Source of the DNA: Thermoanaerobaculales bacterium
GTDB lineage: Bacteria; Acidobacteriota; Thermoanaerobaculia; Thermoanaerobaculales; Sulfomarinibacteraceae
Direction: 5' to 3'
NCBI GenBank assembly: GCA_029938595.1
Contig: JAOZUP010000131.1
Span: 1-9,403, forward strand
Length of the DNA: 9,403 bases
Part shown: piece by piece, positions 1-5,701 of the stretch
Position numbering within the stretch: position 1 is the stretch's first letter
Layout: each line of letters begins with the position of its first letter
Notes under the pieces: generated by a model
Database searches by the model: none
Seen by the model: only the letters and a program-made list of their open reading frames with translations
What the model was told of the DNA's origin: nothing
Made by a program: the position numbers and the translations under genes

Positions 1-11
1 GCTTGTTGCGG

Positions 12-1157
12 ATGGAGATGACGAAACGTATGCGATTTCTGGTGTTCTTCTCGACCGTCCTTGGAATCTGGCTGCTGTTCCACCTCTATGTGGGCTGGCG
101 GCTATGGTCCCTTCCTGTCTTCGAGGGTCAGGCGGGACACCGCACTCTGCTGATCGGGCTCACTCTCGGCTACATTGCCTACCCGCTCGGGCGAATCCTC
201 TACCACAACGGGCTGCCGCGCTTCGGAACCGTCCTCGAGTACGCCGGCGGAGTATGGATGGGTTTTGTCATCCTGCTGTTTTGTGCGTTCGTGGTCGTCG
301 ACCTGGTGACCCTCTTCGGACTCGTGCTCAAGCCGTGGGTGGCGCCGATGCGGACCGTCGCGGTTGCGGCCGCGTTGGGCCTCGCGGTGGTCGCCTGGAT
401 CGGCGGCCTCGCCCGCCCGCGCACAGTCGAGCTCGAGGTGGAGCTGCCGAATTTGCCGGCCGCAGCGGACGGGCTGGTGATCGCCCACCTCTCGGATCTC
501 CACCTCGGTTCCCTCATCGGCGAACGGCGGCTTCGGTCGGTGATCGAGCAGATCGATGCCATGAAGCCGGACCTCATTGCCGTCACCGGTGACCTGGTGG
601 ACGGCGACGTCGGGACGGTCGAGACCCTTGTCCCCCAATTGAAGACCCTGAAGGCGCCCCTGGGTGTCTTCGCGATCCTTGGCAACCACGAGATCTATGC
701 CGGCGCTGATCGCTGCCGTGCCCTGATGCGCGACTCCGGTTTCGTCGTCCTCGATAGCGCGGCCGTCGAGATCATTCCGGGCGTGTGGATCGCCGGGGTG
801 CCGGACAGCGGCCGCGGCCCCGGTACCGACGGGCTCGACGGCGCTCTCGGGACGGCCCTCGCCGGGGTAGGGGAGGGTGCCGCCGTGATCTACCTCCAAC
901 ACTCGCCCGGCAACGAGGAGGCGGTTGCCGAGGCCGGCGTCGGGCTCATGCTCGATGGTCACACCCACGGTGCGCAAATATGGCCGGCGCACTACATCGT
1001 CCGCCGCATCTACCCCCACATGGCCGGGGTCCGCAAAGTCGGTGAAATGACCCAGGTCGTGAGCCGCGGCGCCGGCCGTTGGGGCCCGCCGATGCGCCTC
1101 TTCGCCCCGTCGGAGATTTACAGAATTACTCTGCGCTCGCCTTCAGCCTCGGGCTGA
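12..1157 (+). CDS. Membrane-anchored metallophosphoesterase (YkuE/YaeI-like, COG1408 type)
   Basis: Predicted calcineurin-like phosphoesterase of 381 residues that hydrolyses phosphate esters with a two-metal centre; the substrate is unknown. The metal-binding motifs are in family order: SDLHLG (D162, H164), GDLVD (D194), GNHE (N225, H226), QHSPG (H297) and DGHTHG (H317, H319). Four hydrophobic segments precede the catalytic domain, at about residues 9-28, 45-60, 78-106 and 115-134. With basic residues (KRMR) ahead of the first segment, an N-in topology would put the catalytic domain on the cytoplasmic side, but this is prediction only. Family members such as B. subtilis YkuE and E. coli YaeI have been linked to envelope lipid or UDP-sugar substrates. 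The start is uncertain: ATG at 12, 18 or 30 and TTG at 3 or 6 are all in frame, none has a clear Shine-Dalgarno site, and the frame is open to the window edge, so the true start could lie outside. The C-terminal end is intact (TGA). Confidence 0.9.
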   Translation: MEMTKRMRFLVFFSTVLGIWLLFHLYVGWRLWSLPVFEGQAGHRTLLIGLTLGYIAYPLGRILYHNGLPRFGTVLEYAGGVWMGFVILLFCAFVVVDLVTLFGLVLKPWVAPMRTVAVAAALGLAVVAWIGGLARPRTVELEVELPNLPAAADGLVIAHLSDLHLGSLIGERRLRSVIEQIDAMKPDLIAVTGDLVDGDVGTVETLVPQLKTLKAPLGVFAILGNHEIYAGADRCRALMRDSGFVVLDSAAVEIIPGVWIAGVPDSGRGPGTDGLDGALGTALAGVGEGAAVIYLQHSPGNEEAVAEAGVGLMLDGHTHGAQIWPAHYIVRRIYPHMAGVRKVGEMTQVVSRGAGRWGPPMRLFAPSEIYRITLRSPSASG

Positions 1158-1185
1158 CTATCACGTCTCCGTGCGCAACCGGGGA

Positions 1186-1267
1186 ATCGCTATCGCAATC
1201 GGTATCGGTATCGAATGACCGAATCGGCGCGTCTTCGCTCGATAGCGATCCCGATAGCGATAGCGAT
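1186..1267. repeat. Long imperfect hairpin built of cgatag/cgatac-like hexamers
   Basis: Two 29-base arms, 1186-1214 and 1239-1267, are reverse complements at 26 of 29 positions (three internal mismatches) and are separated by a 24-base loop. Each arm is a short tandem of six-base units: atcgct/atcgca/atcggt on the left, gatagc/gatccc on the right. The structure lies 28 bases after the metallophosphoesterase stop and ends about 85 bases before tRNA-Thr. It may act as a terminator or transcript-stabilising stem, or be a dispersed intergenic repeat. A pyrimidine-rich ttcttcac follows at 1271 but there is no T-run, so a classical rho-independent terminator is not demonstrated. The acidic Asp-Ser reading across the right arm in one frame is a by-product of the hexamer and not evidence for a gene. 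Confidence 0.8.
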
Positions 1268-1313
1268 CCGTTCTTCACACCCGCGTCTGCGGTTAGGGAG
1301 CGAGCCCGCGGGA

Positions 1314-1342
1314 TTGTCAACCGTGCCGACCGATGCTAGAGT
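1314..1342 (+). promoter_or_regulatory. Probable sigma-70 promoter of tRNA-Thr
   Basis: The -35 element TTGTCA (1314-1319, five of six consensus bases) is separated by exactly 17 bases from TAGAGT (1337-1342), which is preceded by TGC (1334-1336), an extended -10 motif. The expected transcription start, near 1349, leaves only a few bases before the tRNA 5' end at 1352. The discriminator between -10 and start is C-rich, as is common for stable-RNA promoters under stringent control; that regulation is inference. Confidence 0.7.
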
Positions 1343-1351
1343 TCCCACCGC

Positions 1352-1426
1352 GCCAACGTAGCTCAGGGGTAGAGCAGCTGATTCGTAATCAGCAGGTCGT
1401 CAGTTCGAATCTGACCGTTGGCTCCA
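1352..1426 (+). tRNA. tRNA-Thr (anticodon CGT)
   Basis: Complete cloverleaf of 75 nt including encoded CCA. The acceptor stem GCCAACG/CGTTGGC pairs 7/7; the D arm is GCTC-AGGGGTA-GAGC; the anticodon stem GCTGA/TCAGC encloses loop TTCGTAA with anticodon CGT at 1384-1386; the T arm is GTCAG-TTCGAAT-CTGAC; the discriminator is T1423, followed by CCA at 1424-1426. The anticodon reads codon ACG (Thr). The body closely resembles other bacterial tRNA-Thr(CGT) genes. It is a single tRNA gene, not part of a visible cluster. No prophage or integrase lies next to its 3' end, so nothing suggests it is serving as an attachment site here. Confidence 0.96.
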
Positions 1427-1593
1427 CAGCACAAAAGACTTACGGCCCGGTCTGGAACCGGGTCGTATTCGTTGGGGCCACGGAGTGGCGTGCCTGGCTC
1501 CCTTTTGGTTCGTTTTTTGATGTGTAAAGGATATACCCGGTCTGTATTCTGGGATGAGCTAATAGCCAATAGGTAACGGCTTACAGCTTCTCG
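1427..1593. other. Convergent intergenic stretch between tRNA-Thr and the metalloprotease
   Basis: No gene is seen. For the tRNA transcript the best termination signals are weak: a stem ggcccggt/accgggtc (1444-1451 with 1457-1464, one G-T pair) without a T-tail, a short stem gccac-gga-gtggc (1477-1489), and a T6 run at 1513-1518 that is 23 bases beyond that stem. For the oppositely directed protease transcript, a stem GTAACG/CGTTAC (1573-1578 with 1592-1597) overlaps its TAA stop and also lacks a T-tail. Termination may be rho-dependent. Confidence 0.4.
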
Positions 1594-4419
1594 TTACGGG
1601 CTGATTCTTCGGCTCGGTCGACGCACCGAGAGCTCGCGCTCATCGTTGATCAGCACCTTGAAGTTGGCTATGTACCAGCCCCAGGCGCCCGTGCACCCAT
1701 CGTTTCCGAAGTCAAACCGGATGCGGACGCTGTCCCCGCCATCGGCGAACACTCCGAGATCGATCTGCGACTGACCCCAGCCGGCGAGGGGCTCATCCTC
1801 GTTCCAACCGCCGGTGTAGGCCGGTTCGCCGGCCAGCGGATTGGTGTTGTGCTGTTCTTCCTCGTCGACGATAACGGTATCGATCACCGAAGAGTTGTAG
1901 GGGTTGAAAATGAACGCGGAGCTCCGAATCAGATCCCAGGGGCCGCCGTTGACGCTGATCTTCAAATTGCCGCCGTCCCAACCTTCCTCGGTCCCCACGT
2001 AGTGGTCGAAGACCAATGCCGCTGCTGATACGTGGGACGGAAGGGTGATGACCGGGCTCTCCAGATACAGCACCCCTGACTGGTCGTCGTCCTCGGGCTG
2101 GCAGTTGCCGATGTGGGAGCTGTTGATGGCCCACATCGCGCCGCCGTAGAGGCCGGCCGGAAGGGAGCTCGTCCACCGCCAGTTGTGACTGGTGTCGTAC
2201 TCCTCGAAGACCCCTCGATTGCTCCGTGCCCACGAAGAGTCAGGGTCGGAGCTAAAGGTGATGGAGTAGAGAACCTGCGTCAATTGAACGGGTGGCGGGT
2301 TGGGAGCGAGCACCCGCAGGTCGGCGCAATTCACGGGATCGTCGCGCATCTCCACCGCCAGCATCGCCGCTGCCACCTGGTCGCAATCCGAGGCGCTGAT
2401 GACCTCGGAGGAAACCGAACCAGTTTCGAGGTCGGTGAGACTTTGGCCGATGAGTTCCGCGCAGCTGAGCTCGAGAGCGTCCGCGTGGTCGGCGAACTTG
2501 CTGGTCGGTGTCTGCCAGACCGACATCGCCCGCCAGTAGATGTGGGCGGCTCTGGTCGCGCCGATCGAGGTCACCGTCTGTCCGTTGTACGTGCCGCCGT
2601 CCATCAGCAGCGCAAAGGCGTGGCTGGGGACGCCGCAGTTGAAATGCACTCCGCCGTGGTCAAAAAAGCCGAAGCACCAGTAGCTCGGGGAGCTGGTCCG
2701 GCCTGGGCCTTGGAAACACTCAGGGTGCCACATGTCTCTGATGGGGCCGCCGAATGCGGGATCGTCCTCGGACAAAAGCCAGCGCAGCGAGTTGTCGTCG
2801 GAAGCTTGTGCGAGGAGGGTAGCCTCAACACCCTGGTCGAGGAAGGCTTTGAGCGCCACACCCTCGTTGTAGCTGATCATGAATGCCGGGATTTCCAGAC
2901 GGGGACCGTCGCCTCTCGTCACGATTGTCCTGTCAGGGTTTTCCTGGTCGTTGTTTGCGATGATCGCACCGACGGCCCCGGCATTAAACGCGTTGATGAC
3001 CATGTCGCGGAAAGAACAACTGCCGCGATCGATGAGCGCGATACGCCCCGGGGTGAAGCCGGCCAGTTCTTCGCAGGCGTCGCTCGCGGTGCCCGTGCCG
3101 TCATTGGCCACCTCGAGGGTCGCGCTGACGTTCCACGGCGGCAGCGGGTTGAAGGCCGCGGGTGCGCCACCGAAATCACCGGCGACCGCGGCGGGCGATT
3201 GGACCGTCAGGCTCGGCAGCAGCCCACCTCCGAAAACCGAACAGCCCGAAACATCCCGAAGCGCGGACGGCTCGTCCAGTCCGCGCCGGTTGAGGATGTC
3301 CAGCAACTCTCCGAATATGTCGGAGTAGCCCTCGCTGAGGGCTCCCGGCTGCCACTGGCCAATCAGATTGTGGGTGAAGTGGCTATAGGCGTGGGTCCAC
3401 TCGTGGCCGATCGTTTCGTCACTGGCGACCCCGAAACAGTAGTAGGTCGTATCGTCGCCCCCCCAGGCGTTCGGACAGTCGAAGCCTTCGGGTTCGTAGA
3501 CGGAGTTCATCGTGCTGTCGTTTCCGTCGGGGGAAAGGTAGATTCCGCCGGAGAGGTTGGCGAAGAGGTCGTAGATCTCGCCGGTGGCGGTGATGATTTC
3601 GTTGATCTCGGCGTCCCTCACCGAGTCCAGACCGCTGTAGGGGAGGGCATCGCCCTCGGACCATATTCGGTTCGAGATTCTCTCCTCGTAGTGGTAGATA
3701 TTCCTCGTGATCTCGTGGATGCCCGAGATCCGATTCAGGATCTGGCCGTCATGGGCATCGACGTAGACGAAGTCGCGTACCGATGAGAGATGGCGAACCT
3801 CCACCTCCCACGCTAGGTAGTTGGCGCCGGGGACACCGCGCACGAGACCTTTGCGGTACACGTACAGAGTAGGAGTCGGAATCTCGAGCTCACCCGCTCG
3901 GAGTCCTCGGTTCTTGGCCACCACGGCCCGTGCGATGGCTGCTGCATCCGTCGTGCTGAGGGTGGGGAACGGGTCGATCGCGATGTCCGGAACGGCCGCA
4001 CCGTTGACTGCCACCAGCTCGCCATCCCGGTCGAAGTGGGCCTTGAGCTCGGCGCCGAAGACGGGGACCCCCTCGTAGACCTGGCCGAAGCTCAGGTGGG
4101 TCATGCCGAGCTGATCCTCGGCGCTCTCCTCCAGCTCGAGGTCTCGGGCCGGGTCCTCGAGGCCGAAGGCGTCACCGAATAGCTCGAAGAAGCTCATCGC
4201 CCGGCTCTTCGGGTCGGCGCCCTCGAGCTGCAGCGAACCGGGGAAAATCCGGACGAGGCGTGGGGAGCCGGTCGCCGGGTCCATAGCGACCTGGGCGATT
4301 CGAGCCGTCAACTCGTCGATGGCATACTGCCGGACTGGAGTCCGTCGGTCGACGGCGGCGGCCGGAACGGCGAGCATCGCCGTCAGCGAGGCGAGCGCAA
4401 TCAACCGGGCGGGGCTCAC
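1594..4419 (-). CDS. Secreted M4-family zinc metalloprotease with inserted PA domain and C-terminal beta domain
   Basis: Thermolysin-like secreted endopeptidase of 941 residues. Order of parts: signal peptide about 1-22 (core LIALASLTAMLAV, cleavage after AAA); FTP-type propeptide about 70-145 (GMTHLSFGQVYEGVPVFGAE); M4 catalytic domain with HEWTH (zinc ligands H339, H343; catalytic E340) and the third ligand in SEGYSD (E363, with D367); a protease-associated (PA) domain about 400-540 (GRIALIDRGSCSFRDM around D464, then GAVGAIIANND); resumption of the M4 fold at WLLSEDD (547) and RDMWHPE; and GGVHFNCGVPSHAF with H592, equivalent to the transition-state-stabilising histidine of thermolysin. 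Residues from about 710 form a beta-rich tail ending in GAWGWYIANFKV, like MAM-like or immune-inhibitor-A-type C-terminal domains. Several cysteines (for example PECF and YWCFG) suggest disulfides after export. The start is GTG at 4419 because the signal peptide begins there; upstream context is odd (see the leader ORF entry). All key catalytic residues are present, so it is probably active. Confidence 0.93.
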   Translation of the reverse strand: MSPARLIALASLTAMLAVPAAAVDRRTPVRQYAIDELTARIAQVAMDPATGSPRLVRIFPGSLQLEGADPKSRAMSFFELFGDAFGLEDPARDLELEESAEDQLGMTHLSFGQVYEGVPVFGAELKAHFDRDGELVAVNGAAVPDIAIDPFPTLSTTDAAAIARAVVAKNRGLRAGELEIPTPTLYVYRKGLVRGVPGANYLAWEVEVRHLSSVRDFVYVDAHDGQILNRISGIHEITRNIYHYEERISNRIWSEGDALPYSGLDSVRDAEINEIITATGEIYDLFANLSGGIYLSPDGNDSTMNSVYEPEGFDCPNAWGGDDTTYYCFGVASDETIGHEWTHAYSHFTHNLIGQWQPGALSEGYSDIFGELLDILNRRGLDEPSALRDVSGCSVFGGGLLPSLTVQSPAAVAGDFGGAPAAFNPLPPWNVSATLEVANDGTGTASDACEELAGFTPGRIALIDRGSCSFRDMVINAFNAGAVGAIIANNDQENPDRTIVTRGDGPRLEIPAFMISYNEGVALKAFLDQGVEATLLAQASDDNSLRWLLSEDDPAFGGPIRDMWHPECFQGPGRTSSPSYWCFGFFDHGGVHFNCGVPSHAFALLMDGGTYNGQTVTSIGATRAAHIYWRAMSVWQTPTSKFADHADALELSCAELIGQSLTDLETGSVSSEVISASDCDQVAAAMLAVEMRDDPVNCADLRVLAPNPPPVQLTQVLYSITFSSDPDSSWARSNRGVFEEYDTSHNWRWTSSLPAGLYGGAMWAINSSHIGNCQPEDDDQSGVLYLESPVITLPSHVSAAALVFDHYVGTEEGWDGGNLKISVNGGPWDLIRSSAFIFNPYNSSVIDTVIVDEEEQHNTNPLAGEPAYTGGWNEDEPLAGWGQSQIDLGVFADGGDSVRIRFDFGNDGCTGAWGWYIANFKVLINDERELSVRRPSRRISP

Positions 4420-4445
4420 AGGCTCGCCACTCTCATACAGTCCTC
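4417..4445 (-). promoter_or_regulatory. Shine-Dalgarno plus six-codon leader ORF overlapping the protease start
   Basis: Reading the minus strand, GGAGG lies six bases upstream of an ATG at 4436. That ATG opens a frame of only six codons (MRVASL) whose TGA (4418-4416) overlaps the protease GTG (4419-4417) as GTGA. The protease GTG itself has only a weak purine stretch (ggcgag) before it. The arrangement could be translational coupling from a mini-leader. It could equally be a one- or two-base indel that separated the true N-terminus (MRVASL joined to SPARLIALASL, a good signal-peptide n-region) from the rest. Confidence 0.45.
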
Positions 4446-4481
4446 CGTTGTCTCTACCTCAGAAAGGTGGTGCCTGGACTA

Positions 4482-4510
4482 TTGAATGTCAATACGAAAA
4501 TCTATATAAC
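4482..4510 (+). promoter_or_regulatory. Candidate sigma-70 promoter reading rightward from the AT-rich island
   Basis: TTGAAT (4482-4487), 17 bases, then TATAAC (4505-4510, five of six consensus bases). It lies in an AT-rich island (about 4480-4546) that stands out from the GC-rich surroundings. No plus-strand protein gene follows before 7131, so a transcript would be a small RNA or antisense to the 3' end of the kinase gene. Its -35 overlaps the perfect dyad ATTGA-ATG-TCAAT (4481-4493), a possible operator. On the opposite strand, facing the protease, a weaker pair TTAATT (4529-4524)/TATAGA (4506-4501) with 17-base spacing can be drawn. Confidence 0.4.
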
Positions 4511-4531
4511 CTCGTTTTGTTTCAATTAATT

Positions 4532-4550
4532 AGGAATGATTATCATGACC
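4532..4550. promoter_or_regulatory. Fur-box-like dyad
   Basis: The minus strand here reads GGTCATGATAATCATTCCT, which matches 14 of 19 positions of the classical Fur box GATAATGATAATCATTATC, including all 12 central bases. The core ATGAT-A-ATCAT is a perfect 5-1-5 dyad on this strand (4536-4546). It sits about 115 bases upstream of the protease start and just upstream of the weak protease-directed promoter. It is also just downstream of the rightward promoter candidate, so binding could repress either. Iron control is inference from the motif alone. Confidence 0.45.
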
Positions 4551-4575
4551 CATGATGCAGGGTCTCTTGTGAGAA

Positions 4576-4631
4576 AGGTGCGGAGCACCTACTCATGATG
4601 TCGTGATCGATCGAAGCGGGGAAAGCGCCCC
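4576..4631 (-). terminator. Hairpins downstream of the kinase gene, possible weak terminator
   Basis: On the minus strand after the kinase TAG come a stem GGGG-loop-CCCC (4628-4631 with 4618-4621) and then a perfect 6-bp stem AGGTGC-TCC-GCACCT (4590-4576), followed by the short pyrimidine stretch ttctc. A further 5-bp stem, gaccc/gggtc, lies at 4547-4564. None has a strong T-run, so termination efficiency is doubtful. The same stems would fold in any rightward transcript from the AT-rich island. Confidence 0.35.
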
Positions 4632-4642
4632 AAGAGGTTTCG

Positions 4643-5701
4643 CTACAACAACGACCCATCGATCAGCCGATTCAGATACCCCTCGAGGTACTTGATGAGG
4701 TAGATGAAGCGGCCGAAGCGTTTGTTGCGGGTCTGGCGGTGGTAGTAGCGGTAGTAGATCTGCTGCATGATCACGACGAGGCGGAAGAGGCCGTAGATGC
4801 GGTAGAAGTCGAAGGTTTCGATCTCGATGCCGGTCTTCCGGCAGTAATAGTCGACGACCTCGTCCCGGGTCATCATGCCTTTCAGGTGGGTGGGCTGGAG
4901 GCGCATGATCCTCAGCAGGATCGGGTCGCCCCTCTGCATCCAGTAGGCGAGGCTGTTGCCGAGGTCCATCAGGGGGTCGCCGATGGTGGCCATCTCCCAG
5001 TCGAGGACGCCGATGACCTCGAGCGGATTGTCGGGATTGAGGACCACGTTGTCGAAGCGGTAATCGCCGTGGATCACGCAGGCCCCGACCTCGGGCGGCG
5101 TCTTCTCGTCGAGCCATTTCATGACTCGGTCATATGAGGGTGCGTTCGGGGTGCGGGCATCGACGTAGCGGCGGCTCCACCCATCGATCTGGCGCCTGAC
5201 GTAGCCCTCCGGCTTGCCGAGGTCGCTGAGGCCCGCAGCTCTGTAGTCGATGGAGTGGAGGTCGATCAGCCGGTCGACGACGTTGTGGCAGAGCCGCTCG
5301 GTGTCCTCGCGCGACAGGCGCAATCCACGCGGCAGGTTCTTGCGCAGGATGATGCCGTCGAGGCGCTCCATGAGGTAGAAGTCGCAGCCGATCACGGACG
5401 GGTCGTCGCAGAAGGCGAGGACCTTCGGCACGTACGGGTAGACGCCCGCGAGAGCGGTCAGCACCCGGACCTCGCGCGACATGTCGTGGGCGGTCTTGGC
5501 CTTGCGGCCCGGGGGCGGACGGCGGAGCACCATCTCGCGGTCGCTGGCCTTCACGAGGTAGGTGAGGTTGGAGGCGCCGGAGGGGAACTGCGAGATCTCG
5601 AGCGGGCCCTCGTAGCCCGGGATCTCCGATTCCAGGAAGCTCTCGACGGCTGCAAGATCGAGCTCCTCACCCTCGCGCACGGGGCGCGTTGGGTCGGTCA
5701 C
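4643..5701 (-). CDS. APH/choline-kinase-fold phosphotransferase (ACAD11 kinase-domain / LvaA-like)
   Basis: Kinase-like protein of 352 residues with the aminoglycoside-phosphotransferase fold. Visible parts: the nucleotide-loop-like PSGASNLTYLV, then MVLRRPPPG followed by SREVRVLTAL as in ACAD10/11 kinase domains; the catalytic loop HGDYRFDN (H211, D213, N218); and the metal-binding DWEMATIGDP (D234). These are not resistance enzymes in this context: the close relatives are the N-terminal kinase domain of eukaryotic ACAD10/ACAD11 and LvaA, which phosphorylates 4-hydroxyacyl-CoA in levulinate catabolism. The start is GTG at 5701, overlapping the TGA of the upstream acyl-CoA dehydrogenase by four bases (GTGA). 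The longer open frame up to 5998 is arginine/proline-rich read-through of the dehydrogenase in another frame and is not used. The overlap implies translational coupling and a shared operon. The substrate is inferred as a 4-hydroxyacyl-CoA; no residue visible here fixes the acyl chain length. Confidence 0.9.
   Translation of the reverse strand: MTDPTRPVREGEELDLAAVESFLESEIPGYEGPLEISQFPSGASNLTYLVKASDREMVLRRPPPGRKAKTAHDMSREVRVLTALAGVYPYVPKVLAFCDDPSVIGCDFYLMERLDGIILRKNLPRGLRLSREDTERLCHNVVDRLIDLHSIDYRAAGLSDLGKPEGYVRRQIDGWSRRYVDARTPNAPSYDRVMKWLDEKTPPEVGACVIHGDYRFDNVVLNPDNPLEVIGVLDWEMATIGDPLMDLGNSLAYWMQRGDPILLRIMRLQPTHLKGMMTRDEVVDYYCRKTGIEIETFDFYRIYGLFRLVVIMQQIYYRYYHRQTRNKRFGRFIYLIKYLEGYLNRLIDGSLL

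Noticed and set aside
102..1019. 305-codon open frame on the minus strand opposite the metallophosphoesterase
   Set aside because: It has no recognisable motif and is fully antisense to a gene with all phosphoesterase motifs; it is a GC-driven shadow.
1186..1267. CRISPR array
   Set aside because: The repeated units are six bases, contiguous and arranged as inverted arms, with no spacers and no cas genes nearby.
1079..1339. Short open frame encoding an Asp-Ser repeat (SDSDPDSDSD)
   Set aside because: The repeat is just the hexamer array of the 1186-1267 hairpin read in one frame; there is no ribosome site and it starts inside the phosphoesterase gene.
1352..1426. tRNA gene as integration site of a mobile element
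   Set aside because: No integrase, no repeat of the tRNA 3' end and no phage-like genes are visible downstream within the window.
1333..1569. Small open frames across tRNA-Thr on both strands
   Set aside because: They translate the tRNA gene and its flanks; the tRNA cloverleaf explains the sequence.
2113..3786. 557-codon open frame on the plus strand opposite the metalloprotease
   Set aside because: It is antisense to a well-supported protease with intact motifs, and its predicted protein has no recognisable domain; long antisense frames are expected in GC-rich coding DNA.
4487..4492. Perfect -35 box TTGACA on the minus strand facing the protease
   Set aside because: No -10-like hexamer is found 16-19 bases downstream (the 17-base position reads CACCTT), so it is not counted as a promoter by itself; it is part of the ATTGA-ATG-TCAAT dyad.
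4643..5701. Aminoglycoside resistance gene
   Set aside because: The fold is APH-like, but the ACAD11-type VLRRPPPG segment and the overlap with an ACAD10/11-like dehydrogenase point to acyl-CoA metabolism, not drug resistance.
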